A stretch of 64,000 bases of DNA from assembly GCF_015690355.1 (NCBI RefSeq), contig NZ_JADPRT010000023.1, positions 1 through 64,000 of the forward strand. Direction: 5' to 3'. The translations under genes were made by a program, and so were the position numbers. The notes under the pieces were generated by a model. That model ran no database searches and was not told the DNA's origin. It saw only the letters and a program-made list of their open reading frames with translations. This document shows, one piece after another, positions 15,976 through 23,377 of this stretch (position 1 is the stretch's first letter; each line of letters starts with the position of its first letter). The DNA comes from Streptacidiphilus fuscans. Lineage in GTDB: Bacteria; Actinomycetota; Actinomycetes; Streptomycetales; Streptomycetaceae.

Positions 15976-16074
15976 TTACTTCTTGTTACGACGCTGAACG
16001 CGCGTGCGCTTGAGAAGCTTGCGGTGCTTCTTCTTGGCCATACGCTTGCGACGCTTCTTAATGACGGAACCCAT
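15976..16074 (-). CDS. small ribosomal protein bS22 (AURKAIP1/COX24-domain protein)
   Basis: A 32-residue, extremely basic protein: [18 protein letters not shown], then [14 protein letters not shown]. It matches the actinobacterial protein bS22 known from mycobacterial ribosome structures, which binds the small subunit near the decoding region. ATG 16074 has GAGG 8 nt upstream and the stop is TAA, consistent with strong expression. It is a one-gene unit between two hairpins (15912-15946 and 16163-16215). The gene is too short for usual ORF cut-offs and is often missed. Confidence 0.92.
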   Translation of the reverse strand: MGSVIKKRRKRMAKKKHRKLLKRTRVQRRNKK

Positions 16075-16162
16075 TGACAACCTCACTCACTGGACACCCG
16101 CGAGTGCGGGCAACAGGGTCCAAACGACTGATGTAGGCCAACAGACTACCCAAGTCGGCCCG

Positions 16163-16215
16163 TGAAACGTAATCCGGCCCGGCGTGCGCGACGCCGGGCC
16201 GGATTACGGTTCACT
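16163..16215. terminator. long inverted repeat downstream of the BldC-like gene
   Basis: Arms of 23 bp (16163-16185 and 16193-16215) with one mismatch and a 7-nt loop; the central 17 bp are perfect. It lies 59 nt past the stop of the regulator gene and 88 nt before the bS22 start, so it probably ends the regulator transcript and insulates bS22. Confidence 0.8.
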
Positions 16216-16260
16216 CGTGCTGTTCACTCGTGCTGTGTTCAGTAGTCGTTCAGTAGTCGT
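16211..16260. repeat. two adjacent short tandem duplications
   Basis: TTCACTCGTGCTG is present twice in a row (16211-16236), then after TG the unit TTCAGTAGTCG is present twice (16239-16260). Both pairs are perfect. They sit between the terminator arm and the stop of the regulator gene. Probably replication slippage. Confidence 0.9.
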
Positions 16261-16274
16261 GCCTAACCACCCGG

Positions 16275-16484
16275 CTACGCGGTCTCCCGTCCCACGTAGG
16301 AGTCGCGGAGGTAGTCGTGCACCGCTTGCTCGGGTACACGGAACGAGCGGCCCACACGGATCGCGGGCAACTCACTGCTGTGCACCAGGCGGTACACGGT
16401 CATCTTCGACACTCGCATCACCGAGGCGACTTCCGCCACGGTGAGGAAGTTGACCTCGTTCAGAGGCCGCTCTCCAGACGCCAT
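16275..16484 (-). CDS. bdtA: BldC-like helix-turn-helix DNA-binding protein (excisionase/MerR type)
   Basis: A 69-residue protein that is almost entirely a winged helix: FLTVAEVASVMRVSKMTVYR forms the helix-turn-helix and LPAIRVGRSFRVPEQAVHDY the wing. It closely resembles the S. coelicolor protein BdtA (SCO3328), a small BldC-type regulator listed among BldD targets. Such proteins bind DNA cooperatively as arrays of head-to-tail monomers. ATG 16484 is the start that fits the family; a GGAGAAGG lies some 14 nt upstream. Its place near bldN fits a developmental role. The gene symbol rests on recall of synteny and sequence and may need checking. Confidence 0.88.
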   Translation of the reverse strand: MASGERPLNEVNFLTVAEVASVMRVSKMTVYRLVHSSELPAIRVGRSFRVPEQAVHDYLRDSYVGRETA

Positions 16485-16609
16485 GACAACACCGAACCTT
16501 CTCCGTGTGACGGGCACCGGCTTCCCCTCCGGTGACTCCAGCCAGCACACGCGTATCCCCAGAGTAGTTGCGGGTGGTACGGGTGGGAAGGGGGAGAACC
16601 GGCCTCTCA

Positions 16610-17452
16610 TTACTGAGACATACCGGCCAGTTGCAGTACGTAGGCAGTCAGCAGTCTGTAGCAGTCGGATCGCAGACCGTCGTCGAGCGGGATCGTCACC
16701 GCGACCAGTCCGGCCGCCTCCGCGACGAACACCGCCGGGTCGTTGCTGTCGGCGAAGCCGACCGCGCGGAGCCCGAGCCGACCCGCGCCGCAGGCCCACC
16801 CGTGGTCGCCGAGCACCAGGTCAGGCAGGCTCTCGCCCTCCTCAGCCAGGGCCGCGAGGGCGATCCGCACCGGCTGCGGCGAGTGCGTGTGGACGGGGTC
16901 GCCGAGGGCGGGACGGAGGTCCTGCCGGTTACTTGACGCGCTCTCTTCATACACCCTGAGCACGCCGACGCGCTCCCGGTAGTCAAGGGCACACCGGCGC
17001 GGGCCCTCGGCGAAGTGCATCGCAAAGCTCCGCCCGCGCGCGGGCGTACGCAGGTCGCACCCGGCAGCGTGCAAGGCCCGCCCGAAGGCGGCGTACATCG
17101 CCGCGAGGTGGGACGGATGCCCGGTCCCCAACAGCACGCTGCCACCTGCGTCGGCAGTCTCCCGCAGCACGACCGCGAGGCGGTCGAGCGCGTCGACGGT
17201 CAGCTGCGGATCGATGGTGTCCGGCCCGTGCAGGTACCCGGGGTCGGGATTGACCCCACAGCGGCGCGCCATCAGCGCGAGCACCTCGTCCTTGCTCCAC
17301 GCGGTGTCCGGATCGAGCCCGAACAGAACGTCGGGATCTCGCCGCGCGAAGCGCGAGTAGTTGCGGAGGTTGTTCTCACGCAGGGTCCCGACGTATCCGG
17401 CGAGGCGGGTTTTGAGGAGATGAGCGACGAGGTCGTCGCGGCTGACAGTCAC
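16610..17452 (-). CDS. conserved Streptomyces phosphatase-like protein
   Basis: A 280-residue cytosolic protein. Its orthologue next to the BldC-like gene in Streptomyces is usually annotated as a phosphatase, but I see no classical HAD, PP2C or histidine-phosphatase motif. Conserved-looking segments are NNLRNYSRFARRDPDVLFGL, LGTGHPSHLAAMYAAFGRAL and PDLVLGDHGWACGAG; the last resembles nucleotide or phosphate loops. GTG 17452 follows GGAGGCTTT and gives a clean start. The upstream acuC gene on the same strand ends 30 nt away, so the two may be cotranscribed. Function should be treated as unknown. Confidence 0.7.
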   Translation of the reverse strand: MTVSRDDLVAHLLKTRLAGYVGTLRENNLRNYSRFARRDPDVLFGLDPDTAWSKDEVLALMARRCGVNPDPGYLHGPDTIDPQLTVDALDRLAVVLRETADAGGSVLLGTGHPSHLAAMYAAFGRALHAAGCDLRTPARGRSFAMHFAEGPRRCALDYRERVGVLRVYEESASSNRQDLRPALGDPVHTHSPQPVRIALAALAEEGESLPDLVLGDHGWACGAGRLGLRAVGFADSNDPAVFVAEAAGLVAVTIPLDDGLRSDCYRLLTAYVLQLAGMSQ

Positions 17453-17482
17453 AAAGCCTCCGTCGGCCGTTGCACTACCCAG

Positions 17483-18643
17483 TTACAACAACAGCCCGTG
17501 GTGGGGAAAAACCGCCTTGCGGGTAGCGATGATCGCCTGGTCCACCCGGTCCGCCGGGTCGTACCCGGCGTCGAAGTCCTTCCAGGTCGCGGCGAAGCCG
17601 TCGCTCATCCGCTCCGGCGCGTGGGAGCGCGTCAGCGCGCGGACCTCCTCGCGCCACGGCTGCGGGGTCTCCGCGTCGGGGTCGATCGGCCGCCCGGCCG
17701 CGATCGCGACCAGGTGGGTCCAACTGCGCGGGACCACGTCGACGACCGCGTACCCGCCGCCGCCCAGGGCGATCCAGCGGTCGTCCGCGTGCGCCGACGC
17801 CAGCTCCGCCGCCGCGACCATCAGCGCCCGCTGCGCGTCCACGCTGACGGCGAGGTGGGCGAGCGGGTCCTCGATGTGCGTGTCCGCGCCGTGCTGGGTG
17901 ACCAGCGCCTGCGGGCGGAACGCCTCGACCAGCTGCGGCACGATCGCGTGGTACGCCCGGAGCCAGCCCGAGTCGCCGGTCCCGGCGGGCAGCGCCACGT
18001 TGACCGCCGAACCCGCCGCACCGCCGACCTCCTCCGGCCAGCCGGTCTGCGGGAAGAGCGTGCGGGGGTGCTCGTGCAGGGAGATGGTGAGGACGCGCGG
18101 GTCGTTCCAGAAGATCTTCTCGACGCCGTCGCCGTGGTGGACGTCGACGTCGATGTACACCACCCGCTCCGCGCCGAGCTCCAGCAGGCGGGCGATGGCC
18201 AGGGCGGCGTCGTTGTAGATGCAGAAGCCGGACGCCTGGCCGGGCATCGCGTGGTGCAGGCCGCCCGCGAAGTTGACCGCGTGGCCGCCGTCGCGCCACA
18301 CCGCCTCGGCCGCCGCGACCGACTGACCCGCGATCAGGGCGGAGGCCTCGTGGATGGCCGGAAAGGCGGGGTTGTCCTCGGTGCCGAGGCCGCGCGCCGG
18401 GTTGGGGATGCCGGTCTCGGCGACCGCCTCGACGGCGGTGACGTAGCCGGGCTCGTGGACCAGGTTCAGCGTGGACTCCCCGGCCGAGGGCGCGGCGAGG
18501 ACCTCGACGTCGGGCAGCCCGTCCAGCCCGAACGCGCGGACCAGGTCCCAGGTCAGCCGAAGCCGGACCGGGTTCATCGGATGGCCCGGTCCGAAGTCGT
18601 ACCTGGTGAGGGCGTCGTCCCAGTACAGCCGCGTAAGGGTCAT
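17483..18643 (-). CDS. acuC: acetoin utilization protein AcuC / class I histone-deacetylase-like enzyme
   Basis: A 386-residue zinc hydrolase of the arginase-deacetylase fold that removes acetyl groups from protein lysines; in Bacillus AcuC reverses acetylation of acetyl-CoA synthetase. Active-site motifs are present: GGLHHAMPGQASGFCIYND (tandem histidines), YIDVDVHHGDGVE (charge relay and zinc Asp/His) and LGGGGYAVVDVVPRSW (glycine loop before the catalytic Tyr region). ATG 18643 overlaps the MFS transporter stop by 4 nt (ATGA), so the pair is translationally coupled. Length is normal. Targets in this organism are unknown. Confidence 0.93.
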   Translation of the reverse strand: MTLTRLYWDDALTRYDFGPGHPMNPVRLRLTWDLVRAFGLDGLPDVEVLAAPSAGESTLNLVHEPGYVTAVEAVAETGIPNPARGLGTEDNPAFPAIHEASALIAGQSVAAAEAVWRDGGHAVNFAGGLHHAMPGQASGFCIYNDAALAIARLLELGAERVVYIDVDVHHGDGVEKIFWNDPRVLTISLHEHPRTLFPQTGWPEEVGGAAGSAVNVALPAGTGDSGWLRAYHAIVPQLVEAFRPQALVTQHGADTHIEDPLAHLAVSVDAQRALMVAAAELASAHADDRWIALGGGGYAVVDVVPRSWTHLVAIAAGRPIDPDAETPQPWREEVRALTRSHAPERMSDGFAATWKDFDAGYDPADRVDQAIIATRKAVFPHHGLLL

Positions 18644-19854
18644 ACCGTCACGGTATCGGCATCCGCATCTGCCGCGGTCACCGCACTCGCGCCGAAGGAC
18701 TTGCTGACGAGGAAGACGGCGAGGATGAGCACCATCGGCACCAGCATCGCGATCCGGTAGCCCATGGCCCCGGCCAGCCCGCCGACCAGCGGGGCGCCGA
18801 CCAGGAAGCCGACGTAGTTGAAGATGTTGATGCGGGCCACGGCCGCGTCCGAGTCCTTCGGGAAGAGCCGCCCGCCCGCCGCGAAGACCTGCGGCACGAT
18901 GACGCTGATGCCGAGTCCGACGACGGCGAACGCGGCGACGGCCACCCATGAGGTCGGCGAGAGCGAGACCAGCAGGAACCCGACCGCGCAGACCGCCGCG
19001 CCGAGCCGCACGGTCCGGACACTGCCCCAGCTCTGCACCCGGGCGTCGCCGAGCAGTCGGCCGACCAGCATGACGACCATGTACGCGTTGTACGGCACGG
19101 TGGTCATCTGGTCGGAGCTGTGCAGGCCCTCCTGGAGGTACTTGGCGGCCCAGTTGGAGACGGTCGCGTCGCCGATGTAAGCGGCGCACATGGCCAGGCA
19201 GAGCGGCAGCAGCGGCTTCCACGGGATCGAGCGGGCGGCGGCCGCCGCGGCCTCCTCGACGGCGTGGCCGAGCTCCTGCGGGCCCGCGTACCAGCGGCCG
19301 ACGACCAGCACGACCGCCGCGACCACGATGCCGACGCCGCCGAACATGGACAGCAGGCTGAGCTTGAAGTGGAGTTGCGCCCAGGCCAGCGACGCTCCAA
19401 AAATGCCGCCGAGGCTGAAAGCGGCGTAGAAGGTCTGCATGATGCTGCGGCCGTAGCGGTGCTGCAGGGCCACCGCCGACATCGCCTGGCTGGCGTCCAG
19501 ACCGCCGACCGAGAGCCCGAACGCGGCCAGCGCGATCGCGGCCTCCCACATCCTGTCGCCGAGTCCGACGCCGACCAGGGTCAGGCAGACGATCGGCTGG
19601 ACCACCCGCAGCACGGCTCGCGGCGAGGTCCGCTTGACGACGTACTCCATGGAGATGGAGCCGACTCCGGCCAGGATCGGCACGGCGGCGAGGAAGACCG
19701 GCAGCAGGCCGTCGCTGATGCCGTACTGCTTCTGGATCCCGGGGATGCGGGTGACCAGCAGCGCGAAGACGGTCCCCTGCGCGACGTAGCTGACCAGCAG
19801 GGAGGTGCGGGCCTGCCGAAGTCTCGGCGTGATCTCGGGTGTTGCTGTGGTCAT
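18640..19854 (-). CDS. MFS transporter
   Basis: A 404-residue inner-membrane transporter of the major facilitator superfamily with about 12 hydrophobic segments. The first segment holds SYVAQGTVFALLVTRIPGIQ, a sugar-transport-like MFS pattern; GLSVGGLDASQAMSAVALQH lies near helix 4, and LPLCLAMCAAYIGDATVSNW begins the second half. The start ATG 19854 has AGAGGTG upstream. Coupled by a 4-nt overlap to acuC. The substrate is not predictable; family members of this type carry sugars or drugs. Confidence 0.85.
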   Translation of the reverse strand: MTTATPEITPRLRQARTSLLVSYVAQGTVFALLVTRIPGIQKQYGISDGLLPVFLAAVPILAGVGSISMEYVVKRTSPRAVLRVVQPIVCLTLVGVGLGDRMWEAAIALAAFGLSVGGLDASQAMSAVALQHRYGRSIMQTFYAAFSLGGIFGASLAWAQLHFKLSLLSMFGGVGIVVAAVVLVVGRWYAGPQELGHAVEEAAAAAARSIPWKPLLPLCLAMCAAYIGDATVSNWAAKYLQEGLHSSDQMTTVPYNAYMVVMLVGRLLGDARVQSWGSVRTVRLGAAVCAVGFLLVSLSPTSWVAVAAFAVVGLGISVIVPQVFAAGGRLFPKDSDAAVARINIFNYVGFLVGAPLVGGLAGAMGYRIAMLVPMVLILAVFLVSKSFGASAVTAADADADTVTV

Positions 19855-19948
19855 CCGGGAGCACCTCTGCTGTTGGCCGGCGTGCCGGCTGTGACGCTTG
19901 GCTGTCGTGCGTTGCCTGTCCGCTTCGGTCGTGCTGTCGTGCTTGGGC

Positions 19949-20000
19949 CGTACTGTCCGTACTGTCCGCGCTGTCCGCGCGGTCCCTGCTGTCCGTGCTG
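19949..20000. repeat. 9-bp tandem repeat, nearly six units
   Basis: The unit is CGTACTGTC: units 1 and 2 are identical, units 3-6 vary (CGCGCTGTC, CGCGCGGTC, CCTGCTGTC, then CGTGCTGG). A multiple of three, but no gene is supported here. Confidence 0.8.
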
Positions 20001-20164
20001 GAACCGGTTACTACCGGCCGGTATCCGATCAGGTTGGCGTGAGCGTACGGACTCGCGGCCGGGAGCGGAACCCCCGTCCGAAAAGTGATCGCAAAAGGCA
20101 ACCCGCGTCGGACCACGTCGTTCCCGCTGCTGCGTCGCTCCCGTGCTGCCGGGCTCCGGTTCCC

Positions 20165-20170
20165 TACGGT
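20165..20170 (+). promoter_or_regulatory. -10 element implying a leaderless transcript (M23-like gene)
   Basis: TACGGT ends 6 nt before ATG 20177; no Shine-Dalgarno is visible. Confidence 0.4.
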
Positions 20171-20176
20171 GGGCCC

Positions 20177-21631
20177 ATGGGAATGGGTACGCGTCTTCGG
20201 CTCCGCGCGTCCGGCGGGACCGATCCGGTCTCGCAGGCGCTCGTCGCGCTCTTCGGGGCGCCCCAGGTCGAGCCGATGCTGATCAGCGAGCGGCTGCTGG
20301 GGCGGGTGCCGGTGCACCGGCTGCAGGAGACGCTGGACGGCCTGCGCGAACGCCACGGCGAGCTGCGCGGCGTGCGACGGCGGCGTGACCTGCACCTGCT
20401 CGTCTTCACCGGCGGCGGCTCGGAGTTGGTCTGGGCCCGCCTGGACGAGGACGGCCGCCTGGTCTCCTTCGTCACCGGCCCCGGCGCGCTGACGGCCCGC
20501 CACGCCACGGCCACGGTCCCCGCGCCCAGCCGCCCGGCGGAGGGGGCGGTCCCTCCGGCGCCGGTCGCGGCGCCGGTCGCGGCGCCGGCGGTTGTGGCTC
20601 CGGTCCCGGCAGCGGTTGTGGCGGACACGCCGACGCCTGTCGTTCCCCCAGCGGTAGTGACGACCCCGAAACCGGCGGCACCTCTGGTCGCGAAGTCGGC
20701 GGCTGCGGTGTCCCTACAACGCACGGTGCTCGCCTACTCCGGGGCGACGGCAGCAGAACTGACGTTCCCTTGGATCACCGGGTCCGGCACGGGCTGGCTG
20801 CTGATCCTGGCGCAGACCCCCGCGTTCGCCTGGTACGTCCTGCGGACCGCGCCCACCCACGCGCTGCCCCCGTGGTTCCGGCTCCTCGCGCCGGCGCCGA
20901 TCGTGGTCACCCTGCTGGCGCTCGCCCGGGTCCTCGGCGTCGGCCTCCCGTGGGGGATGCCGGGGCTGCCGGAGATCGGACTCTGCGTCGGCGTGGTCGG
21001 CCTGACGGCCTGGACGCGGCACCGGGCCCGCCCCGTCCCGGGCGCGCCGACCGCCCATCCGCTGCTGCTCCGCTCGCCGCTGCGCGACGGCACCTTCGTC
21101 TTCACCGAGGCGGGCGGCCCGGCGACCAACCGCCACGCGGACGCCTCACTCCAGCCGGGCGGCGACCGCGCCCTGCGCTACGCCGCGGACCTGGTCCAGC
21201 TCGGCGACGGCCCGCAGTGGCGCGGCCGTCGCGCGCTGGGGCTGGCCCCCGCGTCCAACGAGCGGTACGCGGTCTTCGGTCATCCGGTGCACTGCCCCGT
21301 CGACGGCGTGATCCTGGCCGCGGTCGACGGCCTGCCGGACCACGCCCCGCAGGTGGCGTCCGCCAACCACCCGGACGGCAACCACGTCCGCATCGGCACC
21401 GACCGCGGCGTGATCGTCCTCAGCGGCCTCCGCGAGGGCAGTGTCCTGCCTCGACGTGGCCAGCACGTCGCGGCGGGGACGCCGCTGGCCTGCGTCGGCA
21501 ACAGCGCGGACGCGCTGGAGCCGAGTTTGCGGGTGCGGGCGGAGAACAGCGTGGGGCTGGCGTTGCCGTTCCGCATCGAGGAGTGCCCCGGAACCCCCTG
21601 CCGGGGGCGGCGGTTCACTGTTGAAGACTAG
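20177..21631 (+). CDS. membrane protein with degenerate M23 (LytM-like) peptidase domain
   Basis: A 484-residue protein. Residues about 1-105 are a charged cytosolic domain, then a Pro/Ala/Val linker to about 185, two or three membrane helices (about 205-280), and a C-terminal domain from about 350. This domain has the barrel pattern of M23 peptidases: HPVHCPVDGVILAAVDG, NHPDGNHVRIGTDRGVIVLS, then VAAGTPLACVGNSADALEPS. The zinc ligands are missing: the usual HLHF is SLRVR and the first HxxxD is not present. So it probably binds or scaffolds cell wall rather than cutting it. The start is uncertain: ATG 20177 sits 6 nt after TACGGT (leaderless), with ATG 20183 as alternative. Confidence 0.72.
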   Translation: MGMGTRLRLRASGGTDPVSQALVALFGAPQVEPMLISERLLGRVPVHRLQETLDGLRERHGELRGVRRRRDLHLLVFTGGGSELVWARLDEDGRLVSFVTGPGALTARHATATVPAPSRPAEGAVPPAPVAAPVAAPAVVAPVPAAVVADTPTPVVPPAVVTTPKPAAPLVAKSAAAVSLQRTVLAYSGATAAELTFPWITGSGTGWLLILAQTPAFAWYVLRTAPTHALPPWFRLLAPAPIVVTLLALARVLGVGLPWGMPGLPEIGLCVGVVGLTAWTRHRARPVPGAPTAHPLLLRSPLRDGTFVFTEAGGPATNRHADASLQPGGDRALRYAADLVQLGDGPQWRGRRALGLAPASNERYAVFGHPVHCPVDGVILAAVDGLPDHAPQVASANHPDGNHVRIGTDRGVIVLSGLREGSVLPRRGQHVAAGTPLACVGNSADALEPSLRVRAENSVGLALPFRIEECPGTPCRGRRFTVED

Positions 21632-21788
21632 GGACGTTGCAAAGCCAGGGGCGCGGGGCTCTGCTGATGTGCGGCTCCGCCGCGCGGGCGCGAGCAACCA
21701 CCCTGTGCGGATGACCCTGCCCGTTCGGTGCTCTACCTGCGTGGGTGGCTTAGCGCGCGGTTCCCCGCGCCCCTGAGGTGAGTGCAAC
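21632..21788. repeat. interspersed intergenic repeat, copy 4
   Basis: GGGACGTTGCAAAGCCAGGGGCGCGGGGCTCTG, then the module GTGCGGCTCCGCCGCGCG and the inverted close GGTTCCCCGCGCCCCTGAGG, ending GTGCAAC. In this copy the module order differs from copies 2 and 7. It lies between the convergent stops of the M23-like gene and the HAD hydrolase. Confidence 0.8.
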
Positions 21789-21805
21789 TTCCCCGCTGCC
21801 CCATC

Positions 21806-22453
21806 TCACAGCAGCGCCGGGACCTGGCCCAGGTCGTCTATCAACCCCGTCGCCCCCGACAGCCGCTGCCGCGGCGTCAGCGCGGCGTAGCCGTAGACGT
21901 CCATGCCTGCCGCGCGTGCTGCCGCGACACCGAGGGGGCTGTCCTCGAAGACCACGCAGCGGGCCGGGGCGACGCCCATCCGTTCCGCGGCGTGGAGGAA
22001 GAGGTCGGGTTCGGGCTTGCCGCGGCCGACGTCCTGGGCGCTGAAGAGGAGGTCGTCGGAGAAGAACGGGCGCAGGCCGGTCACCGAATGAGCGGTGCGG
22101 ATCCACTCGTGGTGCGCGGAGGAGGCCACGCAGTAGCGGATGCCCTGCTCGCGCACCCACGTCAGCAGTTCCGGCGCGCCCGCCACCGGCGTCAACCGCT
22201 CGCGGAAGGACGCGAAGACGCGGGCGTGGAAGTCCTCGTCGAAGGTGGCGGGGAGCTTCGCCCCCGCGTAGCGCTCGGCAATGACGTCGTGGACCGTGTG
22301 CGCCGCCGCGCCCATGAAGTCGCGGTAGGAGTCCTCGATCGTGGTCGGGAATCCGAGCTCGGTCAGGTAGTCGGCGAGGAGGCGGTTGGAGAGCGGTTCG
22401 CTGTCCACCAGGACGCCGTCGTTGTCGAAGATCACCAGGTCGTAGCGCAGCAC
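21806..22453 (-). CDS. HAD-superfamily subfamily IA hydrolase (beta-phosphoglucomutase/phosphatase-like)
   Basis: A 215-residue cytosolic phosphatase. The nucleophile motif is VIFDNDGVLVDSE right at the N-terminus; YCVASSAHHEWI is motif II, GKPEPDLFLHAA carries the motif III lysine, and VVFEDSPLGVAAARAAGM is motif IV. The cap is the small helical type of the beta-phosphoglucomutase group. I start at GTG 22453 because a -10-like TAGGGT lies 7 nt upstream and the family begins just before the nucleophile; GTG 22462 would add three residues. Substrate likely a sugar phosphate or a similar small molecule. Confidence 0.86.
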   Translation of the reverse strand: MLRYDLVIFDNDGVLVDSEPLSNRLLADYLTELGFPTTIEDSYRDFMGAAAHTVHDVIAERYAGAKLPATFDEDFHARVFASFRERLTPVAGAPELLTWVREQGIRYCVASSAHHEWIRTAHSVTGLRPFFSDDLLFSAQDVGRGKPEPDLFLHAAERMGVAPARCVVFEDSPLGVAAARAAGMDVYGYAALTPRQRLSGATGLIDDLGQVPALL

Positions 22454-22460
22454 CCGGCCC

Positions 22461-22466
22461 ACCCTA
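22461..22466 (-). promoter_or_regulatory. -10 element implying a leaderless transcript (HAD-IA gene)
   Basis: TAGGGT on the minus strand ends 7 nt before GTG 22453; no Shine-Dalgarno is present. It overlaps the alternative GTG at 22462, which argues for the inner start. Confidence 0.45.
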
Positions 22467-22485
22467 CTTGCCGCCGGGCCCCGCC

Positions 22486-23295
22486 CTACTTCCCGCCGGA
22501 GGCCAGCTCCTGGGAGCGGTTGCGGGCGGCCTCCAGCGCGCCCAACAGGGCCGCGCGGACACCGTGGTTCTCCAGCTCGCGGATCGCGGCGATCGTCGTC
22601 CCGGCCGGGGAGGTGACCGCCTCGCGCAGCTTGACCGGGTGCTCGCCGGAGTCGCGCAGCATCACCGACGCGCCCACCGCGGCCTGGACGATCAGCTCGT
22701 GCGCGACAGCGCGCGGCAGGCCGAGCAGGATGCCCGCATCGGTCATCGCCTCGACCAGGTAGAAGAAGTAGGCAGGGCCGGAGCCGGAGAGCGCCGTCGC
22801 CGCGTCCTGCTGGTTCTCCGGGACGCGCAGCGTCTTGCCGACCTGGCTGAAGATCTCCTCGGCGCGGGCCAGGTGCTCCTCGCCGGCGTGGGAGCCGGGG
22901 GAGATGACGCTCATCGCCTCGTCGACCAGGACCGGGGTGTTGGTCATGACGCGGACCACGGGCGTGCCGGGGGCGAGCCGCTCCTCGAACCAGGAGGTGG
23001 GGATGCCCGCCGCGCCGGAGATCACCAGCCGGTCGGCCGGGAGCGCCGGGGCCAGCTCCTCCAGCAGCGCGCCCATGTCCTGCGGCTTGACCGTGAGGAT
23101 CAGGGTGTCGGCGAGCTTGACGGCCTCCGCGTTGGTCACCGGCTCCACGCCGTAGCGCTCGCGCAGCTCCGCCACGCGCTCCGGGCGGCGCGCGGTGACG
23201 AGGACGTCGGCAGGCGCCTTTCCGGCCCGCAGCAGGCCGGAGACCAGGGCCTCACCGATCTTTCCGGTACCGAGGACGGCGACTCGTTGCGTCAT
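22486..23295 (-). CDS. proC: pyrroline-5-carboxylate reductase
   Basis: A 269-residue cytosolic enzyme that reduces pyrroline-5-carboxylate to proline with NAD(P)H. The N-terminal Rossmann motif is VAVLGTGKIGEALVSGLL, followed by LTVKPQDM, ISGAAGIPTSW and the C-terminal family signature of helices ALSGSGPAYFFYLVEAMTDA and LREAVTSPAGTTIAAI. ATG 23295 starts four residues before the first strand; there is no clear ribosome site. Next to proline dehydrogenase on the same strand, so synthesis and breakdown of proline are encoded together. The sequence around its stop is duplicated just downstream (CCCTACTT-CCGCCGG twice). Confidence 0.95.
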   Translation of the reverse strand: MTQRVAVLGTGKIGEALVSGLLRAGKAPADVLVTARRPERVAELRERYGVEPVTNAEAVKLADTLILTVKPQDMGALLEELAPALPADRLVISGAAGIPTSWFEERLAPGTPVVRVMTNTPVLVDEAMSVISPGSHAGEEHLARAEEIFSQVGKTLRVPENQQDAATALSGSGPAYFFYLVEAMTDAGILLGLPRAVAHELIVQAAVGASVMLRDSGEHPVKLREAVTSPAGTTIAAIRELENHGVRAALLGALEAARNRSQELASGGK

Positions 23296-23377
23296 GGAGC
23301 CAGTGTGGCACCCGGCCGCCGCGTCTCGCGGACGCGTCCGAGTGGCGGTCACCGGCGTGGTGCCCCGGTGCCGGACG

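Larger units (their letters stand above)
19855..20176. other. divergent intergenic region with a 9-bp tandem repeat
   Basis: A 322-nt region between divergent genes. It contains a degenerate 9-bp tandem repeat at 19949-20000 and the -10-like TACGGT of the M23-like gene at 20165-20170. No promoter for the MFS gene was recognised. Confidence 0.6.

Noticed and set aside
17483-20503. A 1006-codon minus-strand frame joining acuC with upstream sequence
   Set aside because: Only the part from ATG 18643 encodes AcuC. The rest runs out of frame through the MFS gene and is Arg/Pro-rich.
22463-22500. A duplicated proC 3' end as evidence of a broken proC copy
   Set aside because: Only about 16 bp (CCCTACTT-CCGCCGG) are repeated; this is too little to call a gene remnant.
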